Counted from the stretch's first letter, positions 1 to 8,588 are shown. The stretch is 64,000 nucleotides of DNA from Haemophilus haemolyticus_L (GCF_003490595.1 NZ_QQGY01000001.1:1-64000), one strand, 5' to 3'. Notes: a model not told the origin generated them from the sequence alone. Numbers and translations: made by a program.

Positions 1-177
1 GCTAAGTGCGGAAGAGATAAGTGCTGAAAGCATCTAAGCACGAAACTTGCCAAGAGATGAGTTCTCCCAATCTTATAGATTGTAAGGGTTGTTTAAGACT
101 AAGACGTAGATAGGCAGGGTGTGTAAGTGATGTGAGTCATTGAGCTAACCTGTACTAATTGCCCGAGAGGCTTAACT
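1..177 (+). rRNA. 23S ribosomal RNA, 3' end (partial)
   Basis: The first ~177 bases are the 3' terminal part of a 23S rRNA: they resemble the gammaproteobacterial 23S tail (the AAGCACGAAACTTGCC stretch, the domain VI helices, and an end at GAGGCTTAAC followed by the spacer ACAACGC). The gene enters from outside the window. The exact 3' end is estimated by analogy with E. coli. A spacer of about 140 bases with no tRNA separates it from 5S. Confidence 0.95.
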
Positions 178-320
178 ATACAACGCTCAAGTGTTTTTGG
201 AAAACAGAGTAAAAGAAATTAACTAAACGTTCAGCTTGTGGCCAATAAGAACGAGTGAAAGGTCGAGTAAGAGCTGAGTAGCGAAAGATAAAAGAGAAAA
301 GACAAGTTATCAAAGAATTA

Positions 321-437
321 TCCTGGCGGCGATAGTGCGGTGGAACCACCTGAACCATACCGAACTCAGAAGTGAAACGCTGTAATGCCGATGGTAGTGT
401 GGGGCATCCCCATGTGAGAGTAGGGCACCGCCAGGTT
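321..437 (+). rRNA. 5S ribosomal RNA
   Basis: A full-length 5S rRNA of about 117-120 bases. The 5' CCTGGCGGC pairs with the 3' GCACCGCCAGG to close helix I, and the conserved CCGAACTCAGAAGTGAAAC loop and TGGTAGTGTGGGG arm are intact. It follows 23S in the standard order and is the last gene of the operon; a terminator follows. The ends are accurate to a few bases. Confidence 0.95.
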
Positions 438-477
438 ACCAAATACTTATCTAAGTTAAATTAAATAAAAACAGAAG

Positions 478-511
478 AACCCCGTGTCGAAAGATATGGG
501 GTTTTTCTTTT
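478..511 (+). terminator. rRNA operon terminator
   Basis: AACCCC pairs with GGGGTT across a short loop and is followed by TTTTTCTTTTTT, a typical rho-independent terminator 40 bases past 5S. Confidence 0.85.
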
Positions 512-618
512 TTAGAAGTTTATACTTTAACAAAATCAGTTTATATAAAGTTTATATTTATTAGTGAGAAAAACACGCACTAGTGATACAATCCGAAAAA
601 TTTTAAGAAAGGTACCCT

Positions 619-1179
619 ATGGCTCGTAAGAAAAAAACACGTCGAATTACCGATATTATGCCAATTCGAAAAGCAGATAAAAAAATAGATATAACAAAAG
701 TGCGCACTGGTAAAAAGCTTACACGTTATGAATTGGATGCTAAAGCTCGTGAAGATAAGAAAAAACGTAAGCATAAAGGTTTAGCTTCAGGATCTCGTCA
801 TAGTGCGGTTGAAGAAAAAGCGAATAAACTTCAAAATGAAATTAAAGATCCAAAAATTGGTAGTAAGAAAAAGATACCGTTGGTTGTTGAATTTATTAAT
901 AAACCTGAAAAAGGTCAATTAATTCCTGTAATAAAACAGGTGAAAAAACAAGATCCAATGAAAGAGCTTGAAAATCTGGAAAATAACGAAATTCTTAATG
1001 AATTATTGGATGCTTTAGATGAAGGTAAAACTATTAGTAAAGTAGATCAACAATTTGTAGATGAATGCTTAGATCGAATTTCTGAATTAATGGAAGAACT
1101 TGGCATTGAAGACGAAGATGAAAGTGAAGATGATTTATACCGCACTTTCGAGCATATCGATATTAACCAATTTAGATAA
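619..1179 (+). CDS. yihI: Der GTPase-activating protein YihI
   Basis: 186 residues. It matches the YihI family, which binds the GTPase Der (EngA), stimulates its GTP hydrolysis and so modulates late 50S ribosome assembly. The N-terminal ~90 residues are very basic (MARKKKTRR start, further KKKRKHKG and SKKK runs) and probably disordered. The C-terminal half is strongly acidic and helical (EDEDESEDDLY near residue 170), as in E. coli YihI. The ATG follows an AAGAAAGG ribosome site. The downstream DUF2489 gene starts 3 bases after the stop, so the two are probably co-transcribed. A ribosome-assembly gene beside an rRNA operon is suggestive but may be chance. Confidence 0.9.
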   Translation: MARKKKTRRITDIMPIRKADKKIDITKVRTGKKLTRYELDAKAREDKKKRKHKGLASGSRHSAVEEKANKLQNEIKDPKIGSKKKIPLVVEFINKPEKGQLIPVIKQVKKQDPMKELENLENNEILNELLDALDEGKTISKVDQQFVDECLDRISELMEELGIEDEDESEDDLYRTFEHIDINQFR

Positions 1180-1182
1180 GTT

Positions 1183-1623
1183 ATGATTTGGTTATTTATT
1201 GTAATTGCATTTTTCTTGCTGATTGGATTGAGTTTATATGCAATATATTTATTAAAACAGTTAAAAATCCAAAAGGAATTGATTACTAAAGCCAAGCATC
1301 AGCGCACTATACGATTAAAAGAAAGCATTGATGTTATTGCTCGAGCAATGCAATCTGGGGAATGTAATACTTCAGAAGGAGTAATCCGTCTTACAATGCT
1401 ATTGAGGCCTTTTGGTAAGAATTTATCTACTTATCCTGCGATGGCTAACTTATATGAAGTTGTGCGTGATATGCCTACACATGATGCTCGTAAATTGCTT
1501 GATAAAAGAGCAAGAATGCGTCTAGATTTAGATCGGGAAAGTGCAGAAGTACAATTTGAACAAGATATTAAAAAAGAATTGTATATATTATTAGAAGATA
1601 TTAAATCTATTGAATTAATGTAA
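1183..1623 (+). CDS. DUF2489 family membrane-anchored protein
   Basis: 146 residues, function unknown. Residues 2-24 form one hydrophobic membrane segment (WLFIVIAFFLLIGLSLYAIY); the rest is soluble, charged and mostly helical. The pattern fits the gammaproteobacterial DUF2489 family, which commonly sits next to yihI. It begins 3 bases after the yihI stop and shares its transcript; a terminator follows at once. No catalytic motif is visible. Confidence 0.75.
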   Translation: MIWLFIVIAFFLLIGLSLYAIYLLKQLKIQKELITKAKHQRTIRLKESIDVIARAMQSGECNTSEGVIRLTMLLRPFGKNLSTYPAMANLYEVVRDMPTHDARKLLDKRARMRLDLDRESAEVQFEQDIKKELYILLEDIKSIELM

Positions 1624-1642
1624 ATAGTGTGACTGTAAAGAA

Positions 1643-1677
1643 AAATGCGCTAAGTCTCTCCTAGCGCATTTTTTTAT
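1643..1677. terminator. Bidirectional terminator between DUF2489 gene and narP
   Basis: AATGCGCTA pairs perfectly with TAGCGCATT around a 7-base loop, with A-rich and T-rich flanks. It can end the plus-strand yihI transcript and the minus-strand narP transcript. Confidence 0.85.
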
Positions 1678-1688
1678 GATTATTTTTG

Positions 1689-2315
1689 TTAACGATTTTG
1701 TTCAAAAAATAATACCGTTGCGGCAACGCGAGAATGTACATTTAATTTGCGCAATAAATTACGGATATGTACTTTCACGGTTTCTTCTGAAATAAACAGT
1801 TGTGCTGCGATTTGTTTATTTGATAGACCTGTCGCAATTTGACGAAGTACGCCCATTTCACGATCCGTTAGGCTGTCTAATGGATTTTCTTCATGAGTAC
1901 GTTCTAATAGTAAATTTTTAATAGAATCACTCAGAATGACTTCACCTTGTGCAATGCGCTTTATTTGGTCTAGTAAAGTATCTGGTTCCGTATCTTTTAG
2001 CAAGTAACCATCTGCACCTGCATCAATCAGAGTATAAATATCATTTTTTGCATCAGACACTGTTAAAATTAAGATTCGTGCATCGACGCCTTCTGCGCGT
2101 AATCCTTTGAGCGTATCTAACCCAGAAAGTCCTTTCATGTTGAGATCTAAAATGATCACATCAGGTGATGTTTGTAATGCCACAGAAATCCCTTCTGTGC
2201 CGCTGCCTACGTCAGCCACCACTTCAAAGTTATCGTCTAATTCTACAAGTTGTTTAATGCCACGACGCATTAACGGATGGTCGTCAATCAATAAAACTTT
2301 TAGTTTTTCTTGCAT
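1689..2315 (-). CDS. narP: Nitrate/nitrite response regulator NarP
   Basis: 208 residues from the ATG at 2315, chosen over the upstream in-frame start because a GGGGA ribosome site lies just before it. It has a receiver domain (acidic pocket LLIDDHP near the N-terminus, phospho-acceptor Asp in VIILDLNMKG) and a C-terminal LuxR/FixJ helix-turn-helix (LTDREMGVL to NKQIAAQLFISEETVKVHI). The sequence is of the NarL/NarP class, and Haemophilus is known to carry NarP with the sensor NarQ; no sensor gene is adjacent. It should activate anaerobic respiratory genes in response to nitrate or nitrite. Monocistronic. Confidence 0.93.
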   Translation of the reverse strand: MQEKLKVLLIDDHPLMRRGIKQLVELDDNFEVVADVGSGTEGISVALQTSPDVIILDLNMKGLSGLDTLKGLRAEGVDARILILTVSDAKNDIYTLIDAGADGYLLKDTEPDTLLDQIKRIAQGEVILSDSIKNLLLERTHEENPLDSLTDREMGVLRQIATGLSNKQIAAQLFISEETVKVHIRNLLRKLNVHSRVAATVLFFEQNR

Positions 2316-2406
2316 AATTTCCCCTTTAGTGGCAAAAGTCCACATTTAAAAAATGTAGTATTCTATAAAGAATTCAATTCTATGCCAATCTAGAATAGAA
2401 AAAAAT

Positions 2407-2421
2407 TTGATTTATCTCACA
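2407..2421. promoter_or_regulatory. Possible CRP/FNR-type half-conserved site upstream of narP
   Basis: TTTGA, six bases, TCACA, about 95 bases upstream of the narP start. The right half is a perfect CRP half-site and the left differs by one base. Location and spacing fit a regulator site, but no promoter element was fixed, so this is tentative. Confidence 0.3.
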
Positions 2422-2533
2422 AACTTACTGTTTGAGGTAGGTTGATTGATGGATAGAAAAAAGAGCGGTAGAAAATGATCTGCACCCCAAAAGTTGGACT
2501 CAACAAACCAACAATTGAGGTGCAGATTTTTTT

Positions 2534-2887
2534 ATGGGTAAACACTACACAATCGAATTTAAATTACAGGTTCTCCAACCTATTCTGAATCGGAAAATGA
2601 GTATTAGAGAAGCTGCTCGTTTTTACAATATTCCTTCAAACGCCTTAGTCGGGACATGGTTGAAACGGTTTGAAAAAAGTGGCATAAAAGGACTTATTCC
2701 CCGTAAACCATCAGGACAACCGCCGATGAAACCCAAATATGCAAAAATGCCACCGCCACCTAAAACAGAAGAAGACCGTTTACGCCTGAGAATTTTACAG
2801 CTTGAAGCGGAGGTGGCCTACCTAAAGGAGTTGAGAAGGCTCAGACTTCAGGACGAAGCCGAGCAACGGAAATTATCCAAAGGTTAA
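2534..2887 (+). CDS. IS3-family transposase OrfA (helix-turn-helix subunit)
   Basis: 117 residues. The N-terminal helix-turn-helix (residues ~5-50, IREAARFYNIPSNALVGTWL) recognises the IS ends. The proline-rich middle (PKYAKMPPPPKTEED) and a short leucine-zipper-like helix (LRLRILQLEAEVAYLKEL) are typical of OrfA. It overlaps the orfB frame by about 80 bases, where a -1 frameshift would fuse the two into the active transposase. Confidence 0.88.
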   Translation: MGKHYTIEFKLQVLQPILNRKMSIREAARFYNIPSNALVGTWLKRFEKSGIKGLIPRKPSGQPPMKPKYAKMPPPPKTEEDRLRLRILQLEAEVAYLKELRRLRLQDEAEQRKLSKG

Positions 2888-3693
2888 GAACACGCTATCC
2901 GTTAAAATGGCTTTTAGGCTTTGCACGGTTAGCGCGTAGTACGTTTTTTGCAAAACTTCAGATTAAACTGGATAAGGATGAGCCGCTGAAAAAGGCTATT
3001 AAACGCATCAAAGCCAATCATCCTGATTATGGCTATCGACGCGTTCATGCCTGCTTGCCAGGCGTAAATCATAAAAAAGTCCAACGTTTAATGCAGACAC
3101 TTGGGCTTCAAGTGCGGTCAAGAAAAAGCAAGAAATTTACGACCTATCGAGGCACGATAGGGGTTATAGCCCCAAATCATCTTGAACGCGATTTTAGTGC
3201 AACGGCCCCGAAACAAAAATGGGTAACTGATATCACCGAGTTTAAGGCGAAAGATGGAAGTAAAGTCTATTTATCCCCTATTTTAGACTTATTTAACAAT
3301 GAGATAGTCTCCTATAATCTCAGCTATTCCCCAAACTGGGCACAAGTAGAGGACATGTTAATGCAAGCCGTCAAAGGATTAAATAAAGCTTGTGGTGTCA
3401 TTTTACATTCAGACCAGGGATGGCAATATCAAATGGTGGCTTATCGTCGAATTTTAGCTGAACATGGCATCATTCAAAGTATGTCGAGAAAAGGGAATTG
3501 CTTGGACAATGCCGCGATGGAAAGTTTCTTTGGGCGGTTAAAAACGGAATGTTTTTATGGTCGGGAATTTAAAACAAAAGAAGAGATAGTTGATGCTGTC
3601 AGAGATTATTTGGATTACTATAATCATCGACGGATTCAACTAAAATTAAAAGGACTGAGTCCGATACAATATCGAAAACAATCCTTTAAATAA
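2806..3693 (+). CDS. IS3-family transposase OrfB (DDE catalytic part)
   Basis: The frame is open from 2806 and lies in the -1 frame relative to orfA. The first internal ATG-type start is at 3055, but homology to the HTH_21 region (KRIKANHPDYGYRRVHACL) begins well before that, so the natural product is most likely an OrfAB frameshift fusion. The RNase H-fold core has the three acidic residues in TDITEF, HSDQGWQYQ and MESFFGRLK, with the downstream R/K-rich YYNHRRIQLKLKGLSP motif. No stop interrupts it. The slippery site is not the canonical A6G; CTAAAG at 2822-2827 is the best candidate seen. Confidence 0.85.
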   Translation, partial: SGGGLPKGVEKAQTSGRSRATEIIQRLRTRYPLKWLLGFARLARSTFFAKLQIKLDKDEPLKKAIKRIKANHPDYGYRRVHACLPGVNHKKVQRLMQTLGLQVRSRKSKKFTTYRGTIGVIAPNHLERDFSATAPKQKWVTDITEFKAKDGSKVYLSPILDLFNNEIVSYNLSYSPNWAQVEDMLMQAVKGLNKACGVILHSDQGWQYQMVAYRRILAEHGIIQSMSRKGNCLDNAAMESFFGRLKTECFYGREFKTKEEIVDAVRDYLDYYNHRRIQLKLKGLSPIQYRKQSFK

Positions 3694-3761
3694 CAGTCTA
3701 ACTTTTTGGGGTCAGATCAAAAAATAGATAATTTTTTACCGCTCTTTTAGGATAAGAAAGA

Positions 3762-5009
3762 TTAAATGGTCGACTCTAATGCCCAAAGTTCTTGTAAGGT
3801 TTCTCGACGACGAATTAAATAGGATTTATCTCTATCTACTAAAACTTCTGCAGTACGGGGTCTTGAGTTATAGTTTGATGACATGCTTGCTCCATAGGCG
3901 CCTGCTGAGCATTGAGCTATATAATCACCTTCAGCAATAGAAAGTTCTCGTTGTTTACCTAAGAAATCAGACGTTTCGCAAACTGGCCCCACAACATCAT
4001 AAATGGCTTTTTCTCTTGCTAAAGTGCGGTCAGTTTCTACGATATTCATATAAGCCTCATACAATGCAGGGCGGATCATATCGTTCATTCCTGTGTCGGT
4101 AATCGCGAAATTACGACTTTCATTATTTTTTAGGTATTGCACTTTGGCCACTAAAATTCCCGCATTTGCAGAAATTGCTCTGCCTGGTTCAAGAATAATT
4201 TCAAGTTCAGAATGATTTTTTAGTTTTTCTAACAATGCACTGGCGTAATCGCTTGGGTGAGGTGGTATTTCATCCGTATAAGTCACGCCTAAACCACCGC
4301 CCAGATCGAGATGTTTTAAGTTAATCTCATCTTCTTTTAATTGTTCCATTAGGACAATTAAGCGATCTGCTGCATCTAAGAATGGTTGTAATTCAGTGAG
4401 TTGTGAGCCTATGTGACAATCCATCCCTGTTATTTTTATGTTTGGCAGCGTTGAGGCTAATTTATATACCTCTCGAGCTTCATTGACGCTTACACCAAAT
4501 TTATTTTCTTTTAATCCTGTTGAGATATAAGGGTGCGTATGCGCATCAACATCTGGATTCACTCGTAAAGATATTGGCGCTATTTTCCTCATCTCGCCTG
4601 CGATCTGGTTAATGTATTTGAGTTCAGAAACTGATTCCACATTAAAGCAACGGATTCCAACTTCTAGTGCTCGAATAATTTCTTCTCGCGATTTTGCTAC
4701 GCCCGAAAAAACAACTTTTGATGCATCGCCACCCGCGGCAAGTACACGCTCAAGTTCGCCTTGCGAGACAATATCGAAACCTGAACCTAGTTTTGCCATG
4801 ATATTTAATACGCCGATATTTGAGCAAGATTTTACGGCAAAGCAAATTAAGTGAGGACGCTTACCGAAGGCTGAGTCAAAAGCATGCCAATGGCGTTCAA
4901 GTGTTGCGCGAGAATATACATAAAGAGGTGTACCGAATTGTTCAGCAAGTTGTTGAACCGGAATATCTTCAGCATAAAGCTTATTATTTTTATATTGGAA
5001 GAAATTCAT
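3762..5009 (-). CDS. lysA: Diaminopimelate decarboxylase
   Basis: 415 residues from the ATG at 5009 (AGGA ribosome site; the longer frame runs back through lptM and is not used). A PLP enzyme of alanine-racemase fold that converts meso-diaminopimelate to L-lysine. Seen: the PLP lysine in CFAVKSCSN (near residue 60), HIGSQ, the glycine loop DLGGGLGVTY, EPGRAISANAG, and CETSDFLG with the late AGAYGASMSSNYNSRPR substrate motif. It lies 41 bases downstream of lptM on the same strand and is probably co-transcribed with it; dapF of the same pathway is also in the window (32.0-32.8 kb). Confidence 0.97.
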   Translation of the reverse strand: MNFFQYKNNKLYAEDIPVQQLAEQFGTPLYVYSRATLERHWHAFDSAFGKRPHLICFAVKSCSNIGVLNIMAKLGSGFDIVSQGELERVLAAGGDASKVVFSGVAKSREEIIRALEVGIRCFNVESVSELKYINQIAGEMRKIAPISLRVNPDVDAHTHPYISTGLKENKFGVSVNEAREVYKLASTLPNIKITGMDCHIGSQLTELQPFLDAADRLIVLMEQLKEDEINLKHLDLGGGLGVTYTDEIPPHPSDYASALLEKLKNHSELEIILEPGRAISANAGILVAKVQYLKNNESRNFAITDTGMNDMIRPALYEAYMNIVETDRTLAREKAIYDVVGPVCETSDFLGKQRELSIAEGDYIAQCSAGAYGASMSSNYNSRPRTAEVLVDRDKSYLIRRRETLQELWALESTI

Positions 5010-5050
5010 GTTGTGTTCCTGTTTTTTGGGGATTTTAATTGGATAATCGC

Positions 5051-5167
5051 TTATTTGTTTTGTTGTGCTTGTTCTTTTTCTGGGAAATATAAAGGACCTT
5101 TTACGCCGCATCCTGTTGCCACAATGCAAATTGCACTAAGCACTAAAATTGATAGTAGTTTTTTCAT
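5051..5167 (-). CDS. lptM: LPS translocon maturation chaperone LptM (YifL-type small lipoprotein)
   Basis: A 38-residue lipoprotein. MKKLLSILVLSAICIVATG is a lipoprotein signal ending at Cys20 (lipobox VATGC). The mature start CGVKGPLYFP is the family signature, followed by a short hydrophilic tail (EKEQAQQNK). LptM is known in E. coli to bind LptD/LptE at the BAM complex and promote correct LptD disulfide formation. It is divergent from cyaY and upstream of lysA, the context seen in many gammaproteobacteria. lptD itself lies 5.4 kb away. Confidence 0.88.
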   Translation of the reverse strand: MKKLLSILVLSAICIVATGCGVKGPLYFPEKEQAQQNK

Positions 5168-5264
5168 TTTTCTCTCTCTTACTTATCGGTAAATCCGCCT
5201 TTCACAAGCTTAAGAAAGGCTTTATAATTTGCCGCATTCTATCAGATTTAAACAGGAACATTTT

Positions 5265-5570
5265 ATGAATATTGCAGAATTTCACCAAAATATTGAACAA
5301 GTTTGGCAAAAAATTGAAGAAGAATTAGAAGCGCAAGGTGCGGATGTAGATTGTGAAACGCAAGGTTCAGTATTTACAATCACCTTTGATAATCGCACAC
5401 AAATAGTGATTAACAAGCAAGAACCATTACTTGAGCTTTGGATTGCGAGTAAATTAGGTGGTTTTCATTTTGCTTTTAAAAATGGCGACTGGGTTTCTAA
5501 CGACGGAAAACGTTTTTGGGATTGTTTAGTAGAAGCTTGTGCTGCACATGGCGAGAACGTGCAGTTCTAA
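5265..5570 (+). CDS. cyaY: Iron-sulfur cluster assembly protein CyaY (frataxin)
   Basis: 101 residues from the ATG at 5265 (AGGA site 8 bases upstream). Bacterial frataxin: an acidic first helix (EFHQNIEQVWQKIEEELEAQ), the beta-sheet core with VFTITFDN and QIVINKQEPLLELWIASK, and a final GFHFAFKNGDWV/GKRFWDCL region. It binds iron and tunes IscS-driven Fe-S cluster assembly. It starts divergently from lptM and ends one base before the chosen recQ start, so cyaY and recQ are probably co-transcribed. Confidence 0.94.
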   Translation: MNIAEFHQNIEQVWQKIEEELEAQGADVDCETQGSVFTITFDNRTQIVINKQEPLLELWIASKLGGFHFAFKNGDWVSNDGKRFWDCLVEACAAHGENVQF

Positions 5571-5571
5571 G

Positions 5572-7419
5572 ATGCTTGATTCTCCTTTATCACCAAAAAT
5601 AATAGAAAAACCAACCGCACTTTCTGTTTTGAAATCGGTTTTCGGTTATCAATCTTTCCGTAAAGGGCAGGAAGAAGTCATCAATGCCGCTTTAAACGGA
5701 CAAGATGCTTTGGTGGTAATGGCAACGGGGAATGGAAAATCACTTTGTTATCAAATTCCCGCGCTTTGTTTTGAGGGATTAACTTTAGTGATTTCTCCGC
5801 TGATTTCCTTGATGAAAGATCAAGTGGATCAGCTTCAAGCTAGTGGAATTGAGGCGGATTTTCTTAATTCTAGTCAGACTTTAGAACAGCAGCAAAAAGT
5901 ACAAAATAAACTGATTTCTGGGCAACTTAAACTGCTTTATGTGTCGCCAGAAAAAGTGATGACGAACAGTTTCTTTCAACTTATTTCTTATAGCAAAGTC
6001 TGCTTTATTGCGATTGATGAAGCACACTGCATTTCTCAATGGGGGCATGATTTTCGCCCTGAATATACCCAGCTTGGTGGTTTAAAAGCTAGTTTCCCTC
6101 ATGCACCGATTATGGCGCTCACTGCGACAGCTGATTATGCGACTCGCCAAGATATTTTGACTCACCTCAATCTAGAAAATCCACATAGATATATTGGTAG
6201 TTTTGATCGACCAAACATTCGTTATACTTTGGAAGAAAAATATAAACCAATGGAGCAATTGACACGTTTTGTGTTGGCTCAAAAGGGCAAGAGTGGAATT
6301 ATTTATTGCAACAGCCGAAACAAGGTTGAGCGAATTGCGGAAAGTTTACGCAATAAAGGTGTCTCTGCTGCTGCTTATCATGCGGGAATGGAAACGGCAC
6401 TGCGTGAGCGTGTGCAACAGGATTTTCAGCGTGATAATGTTCAAGTAGTCGTCGCAACCATTGCTTTTGGAATGGGTATTAATAAATCCAATGTGCGGTT
6501 TGTTGCCCATTTTGATTTACCTCGCAGCATTGAATCTTACTATCAGGAAACGGGGCGAGCAGGACGTGATGATTTGCCTGCAGAGGCTGTTTTGTTTTAT
6601 GAGCCGGCGGATTACGCTTGGTTACAAAAAATTCTCTTAGAAAAGCCAGAAACGCCACAGCGTCAGATTGAGCAGCATAAATTAGAAGCTATAGGTGAAT
6701 TTGCAGAAAGCCAGACTTGTCGCCGTTTAGTTCTTCTCAATTATTTTGGTGAGCATCGACAAACACCATGCAATAACTGTGATATTTGCCTTGATCCTCC
6801 TAAAAAATATGATGGATTAGTCGATGCGCAAAAAGTAATGTCTACTATTTATCGAGTGGGGCAATGTTTCGGTGCACATTATGTGATTGCGGTGCTGCGT
6901 GGAATGCACAATCAGAAAATTATTGAACGCCAACATGATAAACTTTCAGTGTATGGCATCGGAAAAGATAAAAGCAAAGAGCATTGGCAGTCTGTTATTC
7001 GTCAGCTTATTCATTTGGGTTTTGTGCAACAGGTCATTGGTGAATTAAATCCAACGTTACAACTTACTGAAAGTGCTAAAGCGATTTTGAAAGGTGAAGA
7101 ACCATTAGAACTGGCAATGCCTCGTATTTCTGCAATCAGTAAAATTGCCCATAATCCACAACGCCAAAGTGTTGCAAATTACGATAAGGATTTATTTGCA
7201 CGCTTGCGTTTCTTGCGCAAACAAATTGCCGATAAAGAAAATATTCCACCGTACATTGTCTTTAATGATGCGACCTTGCAAGAAATGGCACAATATATGC
7301 CAACAAACAATATTGAAATGCTGCAAATTAATGGCGTGGGCTCTATCAAATTAGAGAGGTTTGGCCAGCCGTTTATGGCATTGATTCAGGAACATAAAGC
7401 AATTTTGGCAAAGAGATAG
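5572..7419 (+). CDS. recQ: ATP-dependent DNA helicase RecQ
   Basis: 615 residues from the ATG at 5572, just after the cyaY stop. 3'-5' helicase of RecF-type recombination and replication repair. Seen: Q motif (FGYQSFRKGQEEVI), Walker A ATGNGKSLCYQ (most RecQ proteins have GGGKS), DEAH box IDEAHCISQWGHDFRPEY, helicase motif VI QETGRAGRD, the zinc-binding cluster C-x-n-CNNCDIC, winged helix, and a C-terminal HRDC domain. The last ~30 codons are duplicated at 8589-8697 with a different ending, so the present C-terminus (ILAKR) is probably secondary. Confidence 0.96.
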   Translation: MLDSPLSPKIIEKPTALSVLKSVFGYQSFRKGQEEVINAALNGQDALVVMATGNGKSLCYQIPALCFEGLTLVISPLISLMKDQVDQLQASGIEADFLNSSQTLEQQQKVQNKLISGQLKLLYVSPEKVMTNSFFQLISYSKVCFIAIDEAHCISQWGHDFRPEYTQLGGLKASFPHAPIMALTATADYATRQDILTHLNLENPHRYIGSFDRPNIRYTLEEKYKPMEQLTRFVLAQKGKSGIIYCNSRNKVERIAESLRNKGVSAAAYHAGMETALRERVQQDFQRDNVQVVVATIAFGMGINKSNVRFVAHFDLPRSIESYYQETGRAGRDDLPAEAVLFYEPADYAWLQKILLEKPETPQRQIEQHKLEAIGEFAESQTCRRLVLLNYFGEHRQTPCNNCDICLDPPKKYDGLVDAQKVMSTIYRVGQCFGAHYVIAVLRGMHNQKIIERQHDKLSVYGIGKDKSKEHWQSVIRQLIHLGFVQQVIGELNPTLQLTESAKAILKGEEPLELAMPRISAISKIAHNPQRQSVANYDKDLFARLRFLRKQIADKENIPPYIVFNDATLQEMAQYMPTNNIEMLQINGVGSIKLERFGQPFMALIQEHKAILAKR

Positions 7420-7519
7420 AATAATAGAGGTAAATTTATTTATCCGAGAAAAAGATAACAGACCAGATAACAACTTAAAATGACCACTTAAAAGCAAAAA
7501 GCGAGCATCCCCTCTGTAA

Positions 7520-8308
7520 CTATTTTAATAGATCCTCGCTCTTTTTGTAAATCCACTTACTACGTGGCTTGTCGATATATTGGAAGTATTCGTTGGTAAA
7601 TGTTCCTTGAGTGCACGTGACTTTGTCCTGACGAGTATTTATCATTTTAGGGTCAATTACTGCATTTAATGTTTCAGGACCTGTCATTGCAAAAACGCCT
7701 CCGTCTATACGGCGGTTTTCGATATTCTCTACAATTAAATCTAGTGTAGCTTTCATAATAGGATGTCCTGTTTCGCACGCAAGGAAGAAGTTGGTGTATT
7801 TATCACGGCGTTTGATCAGCACTTCTGAATCTTGCTCACGAATAATTTGAGATAGCGGAAAAACTAAATGCCCGTCGATGTCGATGTAAATTCCACCTTC
7901 ACGCCAAAGAATAAATACACGCCAGAAATCCGCTTGAGCAGCACCGTCAGTAAGTTGGCTGTAGGCGTTAAAAACGTGTGGCTCAGCGTAGGCTTTAATG
8001 TATTCCTCGCGGTTTTCGGTGCTGATATAGCGGTAATCGTAGCTCAAAGACATTAAGCGATTAAACAAATAGTTGCAATATATTGGCAGGGTTACTTTGT
8101 TTGAATAATTGGTTTGCCAAATTGTACGGTTGATTTTATCTTGGCGACCTGTACTTAACTTCGCAGCACTAAATTCGGGGATAGTGAAACGTTTTTTGGG
8201 AAAAAGGGCGTGAAATGGATAACTCAGAATTTTTACAATGTTTCCTAGCAAGCGGGAAAAACCGTTGCATAGGACAATAAAATTTTCATATTTAACTGAT
8301 TGATACAT
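7520..8308 (-). CDS. GT32-family glycosyltransferase (sugar-transfer enzyme with DXD motif)
   Basis: 262 residues with an AGGG ribosome site. It fits the GT32/Och1-like family found in polysaccharide and LOS clusters: IWQTNY near residue 65, the AAQADFWRVFILWREGGIYIDID block carrying the DXD metal and nucleotide-sugar site, and a TGHPIMKATLD region. It probably adds a sugar to lipooligosaccharide or another surface glycan; donor and acceptor cannot be told from sequence. It stands alone, antisense to its neighbours, between two copies of the recQ 3' end, so it looks like acquired cargo. Confidence 0.8.
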   Translation of the reverse strand: MYQSVKYENFIVLCNGFSRLLGNIVKILSYPFHALFPKKRFTIPEFSAAKLSTGRQDKINRTIWQTNYSNKVTLPIYCNYLFNRLMSLSYDYRYISTENREEYIKAYAEPHVFNAYSQLTDGAAQADFWRVFILWREGGIYIDIDGHLVFPLSQIIREQDSEVLIKRRDKYTNFFLACETGHPIMKATLDLIVENIENRRIDGGVFAMTGPETLNAVIDPKMINTRQDKVTCTQGTFTNEYFQYIDKPRSKWIYKKSEDLLK

Positions 8309-8588
8309 AATTGCCCTTGAATTAATAAAAAAGGTATTTCATAAAGAAAATAGATATAATTTGTTTACACTTTCTAAATCATATCACTTTACGAAAATCT
8401 ATATAGCTTCTAACTTAACTTATTTGAGTATGAAATCATAATGGTTTTACATTATAGCTATTACACCTCAGATAAAATAGCCCAATAACTTAATTATCAT
8501 GAGCTAATGATTTCAAGAGAATTACGTCACTTAAAGTTAGGATATGAAGGATTACACTTACATAGATAAACAATTCATTGATATATTT

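Larger units (their letters stand above)
2476..3719 (+). mobile_element. Complete IS3-family (IS150-like) insertion sequence, 1244 bp
   Basis: Bounded by imperfect terminal inverted repeats: left TGATCTGCACCCCAAAAGTT at 2476, right TGATCTGACCCCAAAAAGTT read inward from 3719. It contains orfA and orfB in overlapping frames (frame 2, then -1), the usual IS3 layout. It sits inside the loop of an older hairpin: AAAAGAGCGGTA on the left and TACCGCTCTTTT on the right, a one-mismatch version of an uptake-signal pair. Decayed copies lie at 36286-36571 and 42763-43159. Confidence 0.93.

Noticed and set aside
178..320. tRNA gene in the 23S-5S spacer
   Set aside because: No cloverleaf or TTCGANTC-type T-loop is present; the spacer only resembles processing-stem sequence.
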